Positions 31,943 through 42,307 of a DNA stretch of 64,000 bases are shown here, one piece after another. Position 1 is the first letter of the stretch; each line of letters opens with the position of its first letter. The translations under genes and the position numbers were made by a program. The stretch is taken from contig NZ_SJPI01000001.1 of NCBI RefSeq assembly GCF_007859865.1, forward strand, positions 868,001 through 932,000, read 5' to 3'. Below the pieces are notes generated by a model that was not told the origin of the DNA, made no database searches, and worked only from the letters and a program-made list of their open reading frames with translations. The DNA comes from Rubripirellula amarantea. Its GTDB lineage: Bacteria; Planctomycetota; Planctomycetia; Pirellulales; Pirellulaceae.

Positions 31943-34192
31943 TCAGGAAGACCGCTCGATCCTAACCGCTGAGTTCTTGTAACTCGGTTGGCGGCTGTAA
32001 GGATCAAAGTGGGAAAGAGTTAATTGATTAGTGGCTTCGTAATGCATCGGCATAAATGCTTGGCCAGAACGTACGGTGGGAACCACCATGGCTTTCGCAA
32101 GTAAGCTTCCACGCCGCGATGTCACCCGAACCCAATCGCCATTGGATACATCCATCGACCGGGCATCCAACGTATTGATTTCGACGTAAGGATCGCGGGG
32201 ATACAACTTTCGCAAGACAGGTGATTTGCTTGTTCGCGTCTGCGTATGCCATTGGCTAACCGTGCCACGGCCCGTCATAAGCATTACCGGAAACTCATCA
32301 TCCGTTGGCTCGGGCATCGGTGTGACAGCGGCAGCGATCAGCTTCGCCTTTTCGTCGTCGTGGTAAAATTTCCCGTCCGCGAACAAACGCCGCTGAGGTT
32401 CAGGAACATCACACTCTGACGCATCTCTTTGTGACCATGGCCACTGGATCCCGCCGCAACGATCGATTTGCTGGTAGTCATTGATGCCGGAAATATCACA
32501 AGGCTGGCCAACACTCAATTGTTGCATCAAACGGAAGACAGCTTCCGGGTCTGTCCATTTGGCGAACATCTCGTCCAGCCCCCAATAGTGGGCGACTCCA
32601 CGAAGAATACTAAAGTCCGAGAGTGCTAGGCCGGGTGCCTTGCGAACCTTCTTGATCAGACTGTATCGGCGTTCGCTATTGATGAACGTGCCATCCTTTT
32701 CACCCCAAGCAGCGGCAGGCAAAATCAAGTCGGCATGCCGAGCCGTTTCGGTCGAATGGTACATGTCTTGAACGACAAGAAAGTCGAGCTTGTCCAGCAG
32801 GTCGCGAGCTTCACCTTGATGAATCCAAGAATGAGCGGGATTGGTGGCAATGACCCACAAGCCTTTGATCTCATCGCGACGAATGCCTTCCATGATTCGG
32901 TCGTATGACCAACCAACCTTGGTGGGAATTGAATCGACGCCAATTCCTAGTTCACGAGCCACCTTTTCTCGATCGCCAGCATCTTCAAACTTATGATGCC
33001 CGATCAAATTGGTCGTATTGCTCCACAATCGTGAACCCATTGCGTTGCATTGACCAGTAATGCTATTCGCACCAGTCCCTGGACGTCCAATGTTGCCCGT
33101 TATCAATGCAATATTGATGATCGCTTGAGCCGTACGAGTTCCCTCGTAGCTTTGGTTGACTCCCATCGTCCACCACAAGGAGACCGCTTCCTTGGTGCCA
33201 ATCGTATCGGCTGCTCGAATGATTTGTTCTTCCGAGATACCAGATTGCTCAGCTACCGAAGCAGTCGTGAATCCAGCAACGTGTTCGCGAAGTTGTTCGA
33301 AACCGGTCGTATGCTGATCGACAAATGAGTGATCAACGTATCCGCGTTGGATAATTTGATTTGTGATCGCGTAAAGAATTGAGAGATCATTCTTGGGTCG
33401 AAGCTGCAAGTGTTGCGTTGCCGCCATCGCAGTTTCGGTACGCCGCGGATCAATGACGATAATCTCAGGTGACTTCCTATTCCGCAGCACCCGTTCCCAC
33501 ATGATGGGATGTCCGATGCACGGATTGGAACCCACGAACACTAAACAATCACTTTGCTCAAAATCGTCGTAGGTGTAGGGCGGCGCATCGAATCCGAAAG
33601 ACTCCTTGTACGCAGTGACGGCCGTGGCCATGCATTGACGTGTATTTCCGTCGCCGTGCACCATGCCCATTCCGAACTTGGCAAGTGCACCAAGGAACGC
33701 CATCTCTTCCGATGCGATCTGGCCGGTGCTCAAGAAAGCAATGGATTCTTTACCATACTTGTTTTGAATCGACTTGAAGCGATCAGTAAAAAGCGTCAGT
33801 GCGGTGTCCCACGAAACGGGGTCAAAGCCACCGTCGGGCTTTCGAACCAATGGGTCGGTAGCTCGGTCATCGGAATCTAAGACCCGCAAGGCCTCCCAAC
33901 CCTTGGGGCACGCCATTCCTAGATTGACGGGATACTTTGTTTCCGGCGTCAGGCCGACGGCCTCGCCATCGCGCATGTGCAAACGCAGGCCGCACCCGGT
34001 AGCGCAAAAGCCGCAAACGGCGGTAGTAGTGGTGTCTGCCGCAAGCGTGGAAGGCGTCATTCCTAGACCATGCTTGCCCGGTTCCAGCAAGAGCTCGCGA
34101 GTCATTTTGCCAGTACGAGCTTGAATCAACTGCGGCAGTTGACGATCCGAAGTTCGGTCATCCGTTCGAGTGAGTGAAGGTAGAGTGCTCAT
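31943..34192 (-). CDS. narB: Assimilatory nitrate reductase, molybdopterin catalytic subunit
   Basis: This 749-residue Mo-bis-MGD enzyme reduces nitrate to nitrite. The N-terminal [4Fe-4S] site is C60-x2-C63-x3-C67-x27-C95, followed by PKGWEAL. The molybdopterin oxidoreductase core and a C-terminal dinucleotide-binding domain (near [14 protein letters not shown]) follow. No Tat signal is present, so it is cytoplasmic, as in NarB/NasA enzymes. It is longer at the N-terminus than cyanobacterial NarB by about 50 polar residues. It starts 9 nt after the stop of the DmsB-DmsC fusion and leads directly into nirA. The extra C-terminal ferredoxin-like domain found in some NasA proteins is absent, so electrons must come from a separate partner. 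Confidence 0.93.
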   Translation of the reverse strand: MSTLPSLTRTDDRTSDRQLPQLIQARTGKMTRELLLEPGKHGLGMTPSTLAADTTTTAVCGFCATGCGLRLHMRDGEAVGLTPETKYPVNLGMACPKGWEALRVLDSDDRATDPLVRKPDGGFDPVSWDTALTLFTDRFKSIQNKYGKESIAFLSTGQIASEEMAFLGALAKFGMGMVHGDGNTRQCMATAVTAYKESFGFDAPPYTYDDFEQSDCLVFVGSNPCIGHPIMWERVLRNRKSPEIIVIDPRRTETAMAATQHLQLRPKNDLSILYAITNQIIQRGYVDHSFVDQHTTGFEQLREHVAGFTTASVAEQSGISEEQIIRAADTIGTKEAVSLWWTMGVNQSYEGTRTAQAIINIALITGNIGRPGTGANSITGQCNAMGSRLWSNTTNLIGHHKFEDAGDREKVARELGIGVDSIPTKVGWSYDRIMEGIRRDEIKGLWVIATNPAHSWIHQGEARDLLDKLDFLVVQDMYHSTETARHADLILPAAAWGEKDGTFINSERRYSLIKKVRKAPGLALSDFSILRGVAHYWGLDEMFAKWTDPEAVFRLMQQLSVGQPCDISGINDYQQIDRCGGIQWPWSQRDASECDVPEPQRRLFADGKFYHDDEKAKLIAAAVTPMPEPTDDEFPVMLMTGRGTVSQWHTQTRTSKSPVLRKLYPRDPYVEINTLDARSMDVSNGDWVRVTSRRGSLLAKAMVVPTVRSGQAFMPMHYEATNQLTLSHFDPYSRQPSYKNSAVRIERSS

Positions 34193-34201
34193 AAGATTTA
34201 C

Positions 34202-35950
34202 CTAAAAGGTCCCCGGCATGCGGTCGTAGACAACACTCTTGAAGTACAACAGTCGTTCCAGCATTTCGCCGGACATCAATGAAGCTGCTCCAATCAACAG
34301 CATGCTTCCGGCGATGAGCGGCGACACAGGCGAGATCACCGACGCTAACAAGACGACAAAGCCACCCACAGCAGCCGATATGATTCGCCCATTGCGAAGT
34401 GGTTTCATATGTCCCTTGATCAAATCGGCACTGCGACGATCCTTATCGTTGCATCGTTCGATAGCGCCGAGATGAATTTGCCATTCCCAAATAATCTTCA
34501 CGATCACCACGCCAACGGCTGCGAGTCCAAGGACCGCACCTGACGTGCCCGATCCCAAAAACGAGGCCATTGCGGCAACCAGCGTCAATCCGGCAACGAG
34601 GCCAGTAGCAAAGAAACGCCCGAGCGTGCGTCCCGAACGCCATAACTCTCGGTTGGTGGCGATGTAGATCATGGCACTGCAGTACAGTCCGACGATGCCG
34701 GTCACGATCGACAATCCGAGGGCCGCCTTACCCGCCCAATCGGGAATCCAAGTCGAGATAGATTCAGGTACGTAGTCAGCGAATGCAGGCATCCATAGCA
34801 GAACCGTGGCAGCACCAAGCAGTCCCATGTACTTGCCAAGAATCACGGCCTCGCGACTAAGCCAACTCGTACGAAGCCCCAAGAATATTCGCCAAGCACG
34901 CAACGGTCGTCCCAAGTGTAGTGGCGCGACGTTGAGTCCGATCCCGCCGATCAGTAACGCCACCAATGCGGATACCTGAGTCAGCCGCTCCGACGTTCCC
35001 GCACCCGCCATAACCCAACCGAGTGACAAAGTACGTTCGACGAGGATGATTCCAACGCTGATTTGGGTAGCCACCAACATGACCGCTAGGGGCCAATGGC
35101 TTTCGGCAACTTCGTCGACACCGCGATCCTGCGGCACCGCCGCGGCAACGGCTTCGCGGCGAACAGATTTGTAACGTGTTGAAGGTTTAGTAATCTCCGA
35201 TAGAGGCGCGTCGGGCGCAAGTCGTTGCCCGTCGTCGAAAACGGCACCCCGATCAACTAACTTGATGGCGATCGCTTCGTTGGGGCAAGCTTGCACGCAC
35301 GCGGGTGCTTCGCCAACGGAAAGCCGCTGATGACACATGTCGCACTTACGTACGATTCCCAATCGTTCACTGTACTGAGGCACTTCGTATGGACACATCA
35401 TCATGCAGTACTTGCAACCGATGCACTGGTCATCCAAGTGTCGAACGATTCCCGTCAATGGATCCTTCTCGTACGCTCGCACTGGACATCCATTAAGACA
35501 ACCTGGGTCTTCGCAGTGATGACAGGCCGTCGTTACGTGCCCAACCGTGGGCAACGACAAGCTGGGCGACGATTCATTCGTAAGTGAACCGTTCGATGAA
35601 AGTTTCTCGAGTGGCGTCTGGGCTGGAAGCACCTCGCCGATGGTGATCGTGCCGACGCGTCGCCACGATTCATCTTCGTCTAACCCGTTGAGAGTATGAC
35701 ATGCGACAACGCATGCTTTGCAACCACTGCATTGGTCCAGGTCGACTTCAAAGGCAAACTGTTGATCAGCCGATGGAGGCGTCGCGGGCAACAGACGACG
35801 GTAGTATTGCTCCTGAGCCGGTGCAATCACAGAATCATCGGCATCGTGAAGGGCACTGAATTGTTCGACCGCAGACAACGATTGCTGTTGGCGCAGCAGC
35901 TCATCGACGATGTCGAATTTCGATTCGGTGAAGGGCAGGGTAGAGGACAT
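34202..35950 (-). CDS. DmsB-DmsC fusion: four-cluster ferredoxin joined to a membrane quinol-oxidising anchor
   Basis: This is a 582-residue single polypeptide. Residues about 65-230 are a DmsB-like electron-transfer unit with four cysteine groups: C74/C77/C80/C84, C143/C146/C151/C155, C176/C179/C182/C186 and C203/C206/C218/C222. Residues about 285-582 are a DmsC-like membrane anchor with roughly eight hydrophobic helices, including APLHLGRPLRAWR. In known DMSO reductases DmsC oxidises menaquinol and DmsB relays electrons to the molybdoenzyme. Here the neighbour is the cytoplasmic NarB, 9 nt away, so the fusion may feed quinol electrons to assimilatory nitrate reduction. No signal peptide is seen; the ferredoxin part should face the cytoplasm. 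The reading frame is continuous through the joint, so this is not an artefact of two adjacent genes. Confidence 0.88.
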   Translation of the reverse strand: MSSTLPFTESKFDIVDELLRQQQSLSAVEQFSALHDADDSVIAPAQEQYYRRLLPATPPSADQQFAFEVDLDQCSGCKACVVACHTLNGLDEDESWRRVGTITIGEVLPAQTPLEKLSSNGSLTNESSPSLSLPTVGHVTTACHHCEDPGCLNGCPVRAYEKDPLTGIVRHLDDQCIGCKYCMMMCPYEVPQYSERLGIVRKCDMCHQRLSVGEAPACVQACPNEAIAIKLVDRGAVFDDGQRLAPDAPLSEITKPSTRYKSVRREAVAAAVPQDRGVDEVAESHWPLAVMLVATQISVGIILVERTLSLGWVMAGAGTSERLTQVSALVALLIGGIGLNVAPLHLGRPLRAWRIFLGLRTSWLSREAVILGKYMGLLGAATVLLWMPAFADYVPESISTWIPDWAGKAALGLSIVTGIVGLYCSAMIYIATNRELWRSGRTLGRFFATGLVAGLTLVAAMASFLGSGTSGAVLGLAAVGVVIVKIIWEWQIHLGAIERCNDKDRRSADLIKGHMKPLRNGRIISAAVGGFVVLLASVISPVSPLIAGSMLLIGAASLMSGEMLERLLYFKSVVYDRMPGTF

Positions 35951-36017
35951 AGCAGTGAACGAATTTCAAGTCTCACGAGCAAATTGATCGCAAGAAACTC
36001 AGCTCGGAACCAATGGT

Positions 36018-36965
36018 TCAGAACATGAGCGTCGTGACGCTTGAAAGTGTCTCTCCCTTGTAGGTGGGAATGGCCAAACCACCATTGATGGTTTCGGATA
36101 CATCCGTGCCTTCATCACATTGGCGTCCTGCCAATAACGCTTGTGCGTTCGTCGAAATCGTGGCACCACCATGCTCTAACGCCAGTCCCGGTAGTCCAGC
36201 GTTCAAAGAAAGTTCAGTGTCTCGAGGCAATTGCAGCGATGCATCAAGTCCCTGATACGCGGCACCTTCCATCACGAACTTGTCGGCCAAAACGTTCCAA
36301 ACTTCGTAACCGCGAGCGATCGGTGTTGCCTTGGAAGAAATCAAAACCACGACGGTCATTAGCACGTCATCATCGAGCACTGGCAGGGCGATCGCCGTTT
36401 CGAGCAAACCCGCCGATGCACCCGCCGCACGAAGGAACCCGGGATGATTGGGCAGGTCGTCATGAATCACGGCTTGGCCGGACGCCCAGGCTTGTCCTGG
36501 CAACCCGCTACCACGCTCAAATCGAATGAACGAGCTGACATTGGAAAATCTTTCGAGATGTGCGAAGTAACCACCGCGCAACGCCACCTCCTCATAAGGA
36601 CCTATCGGTTCCCAAAGCTCAAAAACTCCGGCACCGAAACTGACTGGCTTCAAGGCGATGACGGCAACGCTGATAACTTGACCACCGCGATGCACAGGGA
36701 CGGCGATTGCCGACGAAATCGTCGGATGATGATCACCTTCACCCTTGGGTTGACAATAGATTTCGGCCGCACCTGATTGAGCTGACTTTTCTGCTAGAAA
36801 GCTCAATGTGGTAGAGTCGTTGTCAGCGATCTTTGCATCTATCACATCGTATGTACGAACTTCGTCCACCAATGATGATGACTCGAATGTCTGCAGAACA
36901 CTCTGTATAGGCGAAGAAGAATGGGTTGACGAAGAAGAAGAAGAAGAAGTCGAAGGCTGGTTCAT
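36018..36965 (-). CDS. GAF-domain protein, candidate nitrate/nitrite sensor
   Basis: This 315-residue soluble protein has a Ser-rich start (residues 5-19) and then three related blocks of about 100 residues. Each contains an IAxPV-type strand followed by a VVxL strand, the core of a GAF fold. The first two blocks end in GVFELWEP-like or GYEVW-like segments; the third stops at the VTTLMF strand. There is no kinase, DNA-binding or other output domain. Its ATG overlaps the stop of the upstream ABC ATPase gene (ATGA at 36962-36965), indicating translational coupling with nitrate transport. NreA of staphylococci, a GAF-only protein, binds nitrate, so a nitrate-receptor role is a reasonable inference but is not shown here. 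Confidence 0.8.
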   Translation of the reverse strand: MNQPSTSSSSSSSTHSSSPIQSVLQTFESSSLVDEVRTYDVIDAKIADNDSTTLSFLAEKSAQSGAAEIYCQPKGEGDHHPTISSAIAVPVHRGGQVISVAVIALKPVSFGAGVFELWEPIGPYEEVALRGGYFAHLERFSNVSSFIRFERGSGLPGQAWASGQAVIHDDLPNHPGFLRAAGASAGLLETAIALPVLDDDVLMTVVVLISSKATPIARGYEVWNVLADKFVMEGAAYQGLDASLQLPRDTELSLNAGLPGLALEHGGATISTNAQALLAGRQCDEGTDVSETINGGLAIPTYKGETLSSVTTLMF

Positions 36966-37816
36966 AAGGACACCGTCCCTTCTTCTTTCGGCTGGGATTC
37001 CGTGATCGCTTTTCGTTTCTGCAGATCTTGCTTGAGTTTTTTGTGGTCCTGATCTTCAAGGAACTGAATCATTTCCGCGCGATAGTCGTAGTACTGCGGG
37101 TGATCCAAAACATCCGCCCGAACACGAGGTCTTCCGAACGGAATTTCAAGAACTTTTCCTACGCGGGCGCGAGGGCCGTTGGTCATGATGACCACTCGAT
37201 CGCTCATGAACAGAGCCTCGTCAACATCGTGCGTGATCATCAGAGTCGTCACTTTGTCACGCATCAGAATTTCAAGCAGAATCTCTTGCAATTCCATGCG
37301 AGTGAGCGAGTCCAACATTCCAAAGGGTTCGTCAAGCAGCAGCATCTTGGGTTTGAGCGCGAACGCACGAGCAATGCCAACTCGTTGCTGCATTCCTTGA
37401 CTCAAATCCTTGGCACGTTTATCGAGGCTGCTTCCCAAACCCACCAGCGTCAGATAGTAGCCAGCGATGTCGCGTCGTTGAGCTTTGCTTCCATGCGGAT
37501 AGACCTGATCGACGCCTAACAAAACGTTATCGATTGCGGTCATCCATGGCATCAAGCATGGTGATTGAAATACGACACCGCGATCGGGGCCAGGACCGTC
37601 AATTTCATGGTTTGCAACGACGATTCCGCCATTGGAAATATCATTCAACCCCGCAACCATCGACAACACCGTGGACTTGCCGCATCCCGAGTGCCCCAGC
37701 AAACAAACGTACTCGCCCTTGTCCATGTTTAGATTGAAGTCTTCGACAATCACGGCAGGCCCATTGGGCGTGTCGTAAGTTTTGCCGAGGCGATACATTT
37801 CGACATATCCGGCCAT
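36962..37816 (-). CDS. nrtD: Nitrate ABC transporter ATP-binding protein (canonical ATPase site)
   Basis: This 284-residue ABC ATPase is of the nitrate/sulfonate/taurine class. Walker A is GHSGCGKST (41-49), the signature is LSQGM (138-142), Walker B is MLLLDEP (158-164), and the switch histidine is H196 in MITHDVDEA. All catalytic motifs are intact. It should pair with the ATPase encoded immediately upstream to energise NrtB. The basic C-terminal tail beyond about residue 245 lacks the NrtA-like domain found on cyanobacterial NrtC. The start ATG is at 37816, 51 nt after the previous gene, and its stop overlaps the GAF gene. Nitrate is the likely substrate because reductases follow. Confidence 0.9.
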   Translation of the reverse strand: MAGYVEMYRLGKTYDTPNGPAVIVEDFNLNMDKGEYVCLLGHSGCGKSTVLSMVAGLNDISNGGIVVANHEIDGPGPDRGVVFQSPCLMPWMTAIDNVLLGVDQVYPHGSKAQRRDIAGYYLTLVGLGSSLDKRAKDLSQGMQQRVGIARAFALKPKMLLLDEPFGMLDSLTRMELQEILLEILMRDKVTTLMITHDVDEALFMSDRVVIMTNGPRARVGKVLEIPFGRPRVRADVLDHPQYYDYRAEMIQFLEDQDHKKLKQDLQKRKAITESQPKEEGTVSL

Positions 37817-37867
37817 GATGCGTGGGCTCTAAAAAAGTAGGCGGTGGGAACAACGAGCGGGGCGTAA

Positions 37868-38812
37868 CTAGGTCGTCGCGTTAAGGATGGATTTTCTAGG
37901 TAGGGACAAACTTCGGGGCTGCAAATCGGGCAGTTCAATGAGAGGAGCCGTGGACAAGGACTCTTCGTCGTCACGAGTCTTTTGACGTACAGCTACCAAG
38001 TAATTGGTGACCGCGTTGCGAAGCCCCTTGAAGGTCGTATCGTGGTTAAGCTCGGACGCACGTCGCGGGCGATCGAGCCCAACGGTAAACGTCGGGCCGA
38101 GTGATGCGTTGGGACCAGGATTAAGCGGCACGATTCGATCGGCCACCAAGATGGCTTCATCTACGTCGTTGGTGATCATCACACATGTCTGACGTTCTTC
38201 TTCCCAAATCTTTAAGATCTCTTCTTGCAACACACTTCGAGTCATCGCGTCGAGCGCAGACAACGGCTCGTCGAGCAACAGAATTTTGGGTTTCATTGCC
38301 AGCGTACGCGCAAGCGAAACACGTTGTCGCATTCCACCGGAAAGCTCGTGTGGCCGTCGGTGTGCGGCGTGCGTCAGCCCCACCATCTCGATAAACTTCT
38401 CGACGTGATCGCGACGTTCGCCTTTGCTCCAACTGCGAAACACGCTGTTGACGGATAATGCGATGTTCCCTCGAACGGTCAACCAAGGCAGCAGCGAATA
38501 GTTCTGAAAGACAAGACCTCGATCGGGACTTGGTCCTTGAACCGGCTTGCCTTCCATAAGAAGCTCACCACGGTCGGGCGTTTCGAGCCCGGCCAACAAC
38601 TTCATGAACGTCGACTTTCCGCTACCCGAGAACCCAACCACCGCAAGAAACTCACCCTCGCGGACGTTCAGATTGATATTTGACAGTACCTCGTTTCGAG
38701 TCACGCCACTTCCGAAACCCTTGCAGACTCCCAGCATCGATAGAACCGGGGCGGCAACGGTGCGTCCCACACGTGCTTCGATTACAGGCGGTGTCAAAAC
38801 AGCAGCACTCAT
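37868..38812 (-). CDS. nrtC: Nitrate ABC transporter ATP-binding protein with Asn in the H-loop
   Basis: From ATG 38812 this is a 314-residue ABC ATPase; in-frame TTG 38872 and ATG 38866 would add about 20 residues that look unconserved. Walker A is GFSGSGKST (60-68), the signature LSGGM (157-161) and Walker B ILLLDE (177-182). The switch residue, normally His, is Asn215 in MITNDVDEA. The partner ATPase encoded next has the usual His. The pair therefore probably forms a heterodimer with one weakened catalytic site. The C-terminal extension is Ser/Leu-rich and has no recognisable domain. The symbol is assigned by position and family; the protein lacks the solute-binding domain of cyanobacterial NrtC. 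Confidence 0.85.
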   Translation of the reverse strand: MSAAVLTPPVIEARVGRTVAAPVLSMLGVCKGFGSGVTRNEVLSNINLNVREGEFLAVVGFSGSGKSTFMKLLAGLETPDRGELLMEGKPVQGPSPDRGLVFQNYSLLPWLTVRGNIALSVNSVFRSWSKGERRDHVEKFIEMVGLTHAAHRRPHELSGGMRQRVSLARTLAMKPKILLLDEPLSALDAMTRSVLQEEILKIWEEERQTCVMITNDVDEAILVADRIVPLNPGPNASLGPTFTVGLDRPRRASELNHDTTFKGLRNAVTNYLVAVRQKTRDDEESLSTAPLIELPDLQPRSLSLPRKSILNATT

Positions 38813-38929
38813 GGCGATACTCGCGAAGAGAACGTGGAACTCGGAAGGTGTATTTCTGCCATCCATGGCCAAAGTTCGTAGGAACCTTGCTTCCTTGCGT
38901 GTCGCCGCGAAGCGACTGGTGAATCGTTA

Positions 38930-40045
38930 TTAAGCCGGCGAAGGGTTTCCGAAGCTGACTAAGTTGCGAAGGCAAATCATGATCCGATCAAGCACCAAAC
39001 CAATCACGCCAATCACGATGACGCTGAAAGCAATCCGGGCGTAAGTCAGCGAAGATCCGTTCTGAAATTCATCCCAAACGAACTTTCCGAGGCCTGGATT
39101 CTGAGCAAGCATGTCGGCTGCGATCAGCACCATCCAACCAACACCTAAGCTGATCCGCAGTCCTGCGAACATCAACGGCAAGCTAGCAGGCAAGATGATC
39201 TTGAAAAGTTTTTGCGACCAAGAAAGCTTCAAGACCTTCGCAACGTTCAGGTAATCTTTGTCGACACTGGCCACGCCAAGAGTGGTGTTGACGAGAGTTG
39301 GCCAAAGCGAGCACATGGAAACCGTTGCGGCAGAAATCAGAAACGCTTTGTCGAAATAGGTCTCGCCTGGCTTTGAGTTCGAATAGGCCCAAATAATTAC
39401 GATTGCGGCGAGCGGCAACCATGCCAGCGGCGAAACCGGCTTGAACACTTGAATAAACGGAGTCATCGCGGCGTTGAACCATGGGCTCATCCCACACAGC
39501 ACTCCGACGGGAACTGCGATCAAAGTTGCCAAAACGAAACCAAAGAACACCGTGTAAAGGCTGGTGTAAATTTGATCGACAAATGTCGGTGCGCTCGTTG
39601 GCTTGTAGTTCGCCGCTGCAACCGCGTGCTTCTTAAGCAACAATGCGTTGGCAAGCAGTATTTCCTTGTCAGCGACACTTGCATTGGCGGCTTGGCGTTC
39701 GAGCTTCCTAGCGTCCAACATGAACCGAACTGCTTGTCCAGCCTTTTCTTGCTGCTTCGCTGTATCAGCTTCCCGTTGAGCTTGATGCATCGCGAACAGC
39801 TCCTTGCCCGCCACCCAAGTCTCGGTAGGGCTAGGCAGCTTAGCGCTGTCAGTCACGATGGCCTTGGCCGCAGCAGACCACATGAACAGGAACACGAGCA
39901 CCGCGAACACGGGCAAGAACACGAACTTGGAAATCCCAACCATTTGCTCTTTGGGATCTTCCCCCGCAGCAAGGCGAACAAACGGCTCAAGGACTGGCAA
40001 ACCAGCTACGGTACAAAACCTAAGAGCACTACCACGCCAATTCAT
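38930..40045 (-). CDS. nrtB: Nitrate ABC transporter permease
   Basis: This 371-residue inner-membrane permease has a first hydrophobic segment at about 40-60 and a BPD_transp_1 core at about 160-365, including the EAA-like loop around [16 protein letters not shown]. Between them, residues about 81-150 form a charged, Gln/Lys/Ala-rich helical insert not expected in cyanobacterial NrtB (about 280 residues). The core matches nitrate/taurine-type permeases. It lies between nrtA (51 nt upstream) and the ATPase genes. It should form the nitrate channel in the cytoplasmic membrane, receiving substrate from the NrtA lipoprotein. Confidence 0.9.
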   Translation of the reverse strand: MNWRGSALRFCTVAGLPVLEPFVRLAAGEDPKEQMVGISKFVFLPVFAVLVFLFMWSAAAKAIVTDSAKLPSPTETWVAGKELFAMHQAQREADTAKQQEKAGQAVRFMLDARKLERQAANASVADKEILLANALLLKKHAVAAANYKPTSAPTFVDQIYTSLYTVFFGFVLATLIAVPVGVLCGMSPWFNAAMTPFIQVFKPVSPLAWLPLAAIVIIWAYSNSKPGETYFDKAFLISAATVSMCSLWPTLVNTTLGVASVDKDYLNVAKVLKLSWSQKLFKIILPASLPLMFAGLRISLGVGWMVLIAADMLAQNPGLGKFVWDEFQNGSSLTYARIAFSVIVIGVIGLVLDRIMICLRNLVSFGNPSPA

Positions 40046-40096
40046 AAGACACTTCGAAAAAGAGATACGGTTGCAGGGACAAACAAAGGCGATGGA

Positions 40097-41590
40097 CTAT
40101 TTTTTTGCAAAGGACTCATCATCCTTATTTCCAATTTCAAAACTGTTGATGTACCCAATAGGATCCAGTGCGTCGTACGACTTTCCATCAATGAAATCGC
40201 TTGTCGCAACTCGATATCCGTCGTAGTCAGCGGCGGGAAATTCGTTTGCATCGACCTTGCCTTCGGAGATCAACATTTCAGCCGCCTTGCGATAGATCGC
40301 TGGCTTGTAAATCTCTTTGGCGGTTTCTGCATACCAAGACGCTGGTTTTGATTCGGTGATCTGTCCCCATCGCCGCATTTGGGTCAAGAACCAAATGCAA
40401 TCGCTGTAGTGTGGGTAACTTGCATTGCCATCGAAAAAGACATTGAACTCAGGCATGGGACGGACATCCGTTTCCTGAAACACAAACGTTCCGGTCATCG
40501 AATTGTCGATCACGTCAACATCCGCACCGACATAGTCTTTGCGGCTAAGAATTTCACAGGCTTCTGGTCGATTAATTAACGTTCCATCCGCGTCTTTCTC
40601 ATCCAGCCATTTTCCAGCCCGAATGAGCGCCTTCACGACGGCAACATGCGTGTTGGGATACTTCTCGTCCCAAGCCTTGCTGACCCCGAAAACTTTCTCT
40701 GGGTTGTTCTTCCAAATGTCATAGTTCGTCGTGACAGGCACCCCAATGCCTTTGACAACGGCTTGCTGGTTCCACGGTTCACCGACGCAATACCCGAGAA
40801 TAGTGCCAGCCTCGAGCGTTGAAGGCATCTGAGGCGGCGGGGTTACTGAAAGAATCACATCGGCGTCGACGGTGCCCTGGATATTCTCTTCGTCGTAATA
40901 GCCGGGCTTGATGCCGGATGCTGCAAGCCAATACCGAATTTCGTAATTGTGGGTTGAGACAGGGAACACCATCCCCATATTGAACGGCTTTCCCTCTTGC
41001 TTGTAGCTATCGACAATTGGCTTTAGCGAAGCGGCACTAATGGGATGCTTGGGCTGAGGCTTCTTCAACTCAGGATCGTTCTCCTGCATCTTTTCCCAAA
41101 TCTCATTACTTACCGTAATGCCGTTGCCGTTGTAGTCGAGACTATAGGCAGTGATGATCGGCGACTTGGTTCCGAAACCGATCGACGCACCAATTGGCTG
41201 CCCAGCAAGCATGTGAGCGCCATCAAGTTGCCCGTCGATGACGCGGTCAAGAAGAATCTTCCAGTTGGATTGAGCCTCAACCTCGACACTCAATCCTTCG
41301 TCGTCGAAATACCCTTTCTCTTTCGCAATCACCAACGGAGCACAATCCGTCAACTTGATAAATCCAAACTTCAGCTTTGGTTTTTCGATCTCAAGCATCG
41401 CCGCGACTACAGATTCACTCGAAGAGACCGGCTCCCCTGAAGCAGCCTCTGATTGTTCGATCTTCGCTGCTGCCGCTTCTAGATCTTCAAGAGTTATGCC
41501 ATCGCTGCTGCAGCCAATCAGTGAAACCAGCCACAAACTGAGCACCAATTGAAGACATGACGAGTGACAGAACAGCACGCGACGAAACAT
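40097..41590 (-). CDS. nrtA: Nitrate-binding lipoprotein of the ABC transporter
   Basis: From ATG 41590 this is 497 residues (an in-frame TTG at 41602 is less likely). The signal peptide ends in a lipobox, LIGC, with Cys27 as the lipidated residue. A short Glu/Ala/Ser-rich tether leads to a periplasmic binding domain of the NrtA/CmpA class: [39 protein letters not shown]-like and [13 protein letters not shown] blocks are recognisable. These regions line the nitrate pocket in structurally known NrtA. It is the first gene of the nitrate operon, preceded by a long divergent control region. Bicarbonate-binding CmpA is a close relative, but the reductase genes downstream favour nitrate. Confidence 0.91.
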   Translation of the reverse strand: MFRRVLFCHSSCLQLVLSLWLVSLIGCSSDGITLEDLEAAAAKIEQSEAASGEPVSSSESVVAAMLEIEKPKLKFGFIKLTDCAPLVIAKEKGYFDDEGLSVEVEAQSNWKILLDRVIDGQLDGAHMLAGQPIGASIGFGTKSPIITAYSLDYNGNGITVSNEIWEKMQENDPELKKPQPKHPISAASLKPIVDSYKQEGKPFNMGMVFPVSTHNYEIRYWLAASGIKPGYYDEENIQGTVDADVILSVTPPPQMPSTLEAGTILGYCVGEPWNQQAVVKGIGVPVTTNYDIWKNNPEKVFGVSKAWDEKYPNTHVAVVKALIRAGKWLDEKDADGTLINRPEACEILSRKDYVGADVDVIDNSMTGTFVFQETDVRPMPEFNVFFDGNASYPHYSDCIWFLTQMRRWGQITESKPASWYAETAKEIYKPAIYRKAAEMLISEGKVDANEFPAADYDGYRVATSDFIDGKSYDALDPIGYINSFEIGNKDDESFAKK

Positions 41591-41838
41591 AGACGAAGCC
41601 AAAGTTCAGGAAAGAGAGAATAGAAGCGAGCTCTCGAAGAAAAGCCGCAGGCACAAACCGCTTGCGTAGAGACATGCTCGAAAGACGGATGCCGATTACT
41701 CGGGCAACCGACCAGGTAGAAAAGCGTTTACGCACTCACCGTGCCAACTCAGTTTCACGGACGTTGCAATGCCAACAATCGTGAAATCAACACCCTTAGG
41801 CGTTCCGTTAGGACACTTCACCTCCGTTGAAAAGCTGA

Positions 41839-41873
41839 CGAGTCGGACTCGCAAAACCGGGTGATGCTCCCGG
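41839..41873 (-). promoter_or_regulatory. Tandem stem-loops in the nrtA leader
   Basis: Read on the minus strand, CCGGG (7-base loop) CCCGG at 41873-41857 is followed by TTTTG and then CGAGT (3-base loop) ACTCG at 41851-41839. The first stem with its short T-run looks like a weak intrinsic terminator about 270 bases before nrtA. A leader-attenuation role is possible but unproven. Confidence 0.4.
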
Positions 41874-41971
41874 AATTGGCATCTGCTTAAGCATTGGGCG
41901 TCAGACTTTGGGGTCGCCCGCTCAGTAGCGAAGTCAGCGTGTTGGCAGCAACAATGACGCAAGCCTGCGCT

Positions 41972-41996
41972 TCGATTGCCGCCGAACTGCAATCGA
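41972..41996. promoter_or_regulatory. 8-bp perfect stem-loop in the divergent region
   Basis: TCGATTGC at 41972-41979 pairs with GCAATCGA at 41989-41996 around a 9-base loop. It could be an RNA hairpin on either transcript or a palindromic protein site. It is the longest perfect inverted repeat I found in this intergenic region. Confidence 0.45.
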
Positions 41997-42303
41997 TAGG
42001 GGTGAAGTCACTGCGGGCAGATAGCCAGAGTGCCCGTCATCGTGACATAGCTTGTGGAAGTTTGTTCCGGTCTTATCGATTGGCCGACTGTGCCTGGGAA
42101 TTTCATGAAAGCACACTTCCTCACCGATACGGAACGTAGGGCAAGGCGCGACTCGATTGAGTCGTTGATGGCCCGTATCGCCGAAGGAATGGTGATGCAG
42201 AGGCTGAAATCGAGTGGCGGCACGGATCAGCATCAGCATGGCTTTGCTCAGCGAGCATCCTTGACTGTCATTGATTCTTAGATCTGATCTTTCTCTTGAA
42301 GAT

Positions 42304-42307
42304 GGAG
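42304..42307 (+). promoter_or_regulatory. Ribosome binding site of the porin gene
   Basis: GGAG lies 9 bases before ATG 42317 and decides that start over the upstream in-frame TTG 42296 and ATG 42302. Confidence 0.65.

Noticed and set aside
41839-41873. ANTAR-type (NasT/NasR) RNA target in the nrtA leader
   Set aside because: The tandem hairpins have loops of 7 and 3 bases and do not show the paired six-base A1/G4 loops expected for ANTAR targets.
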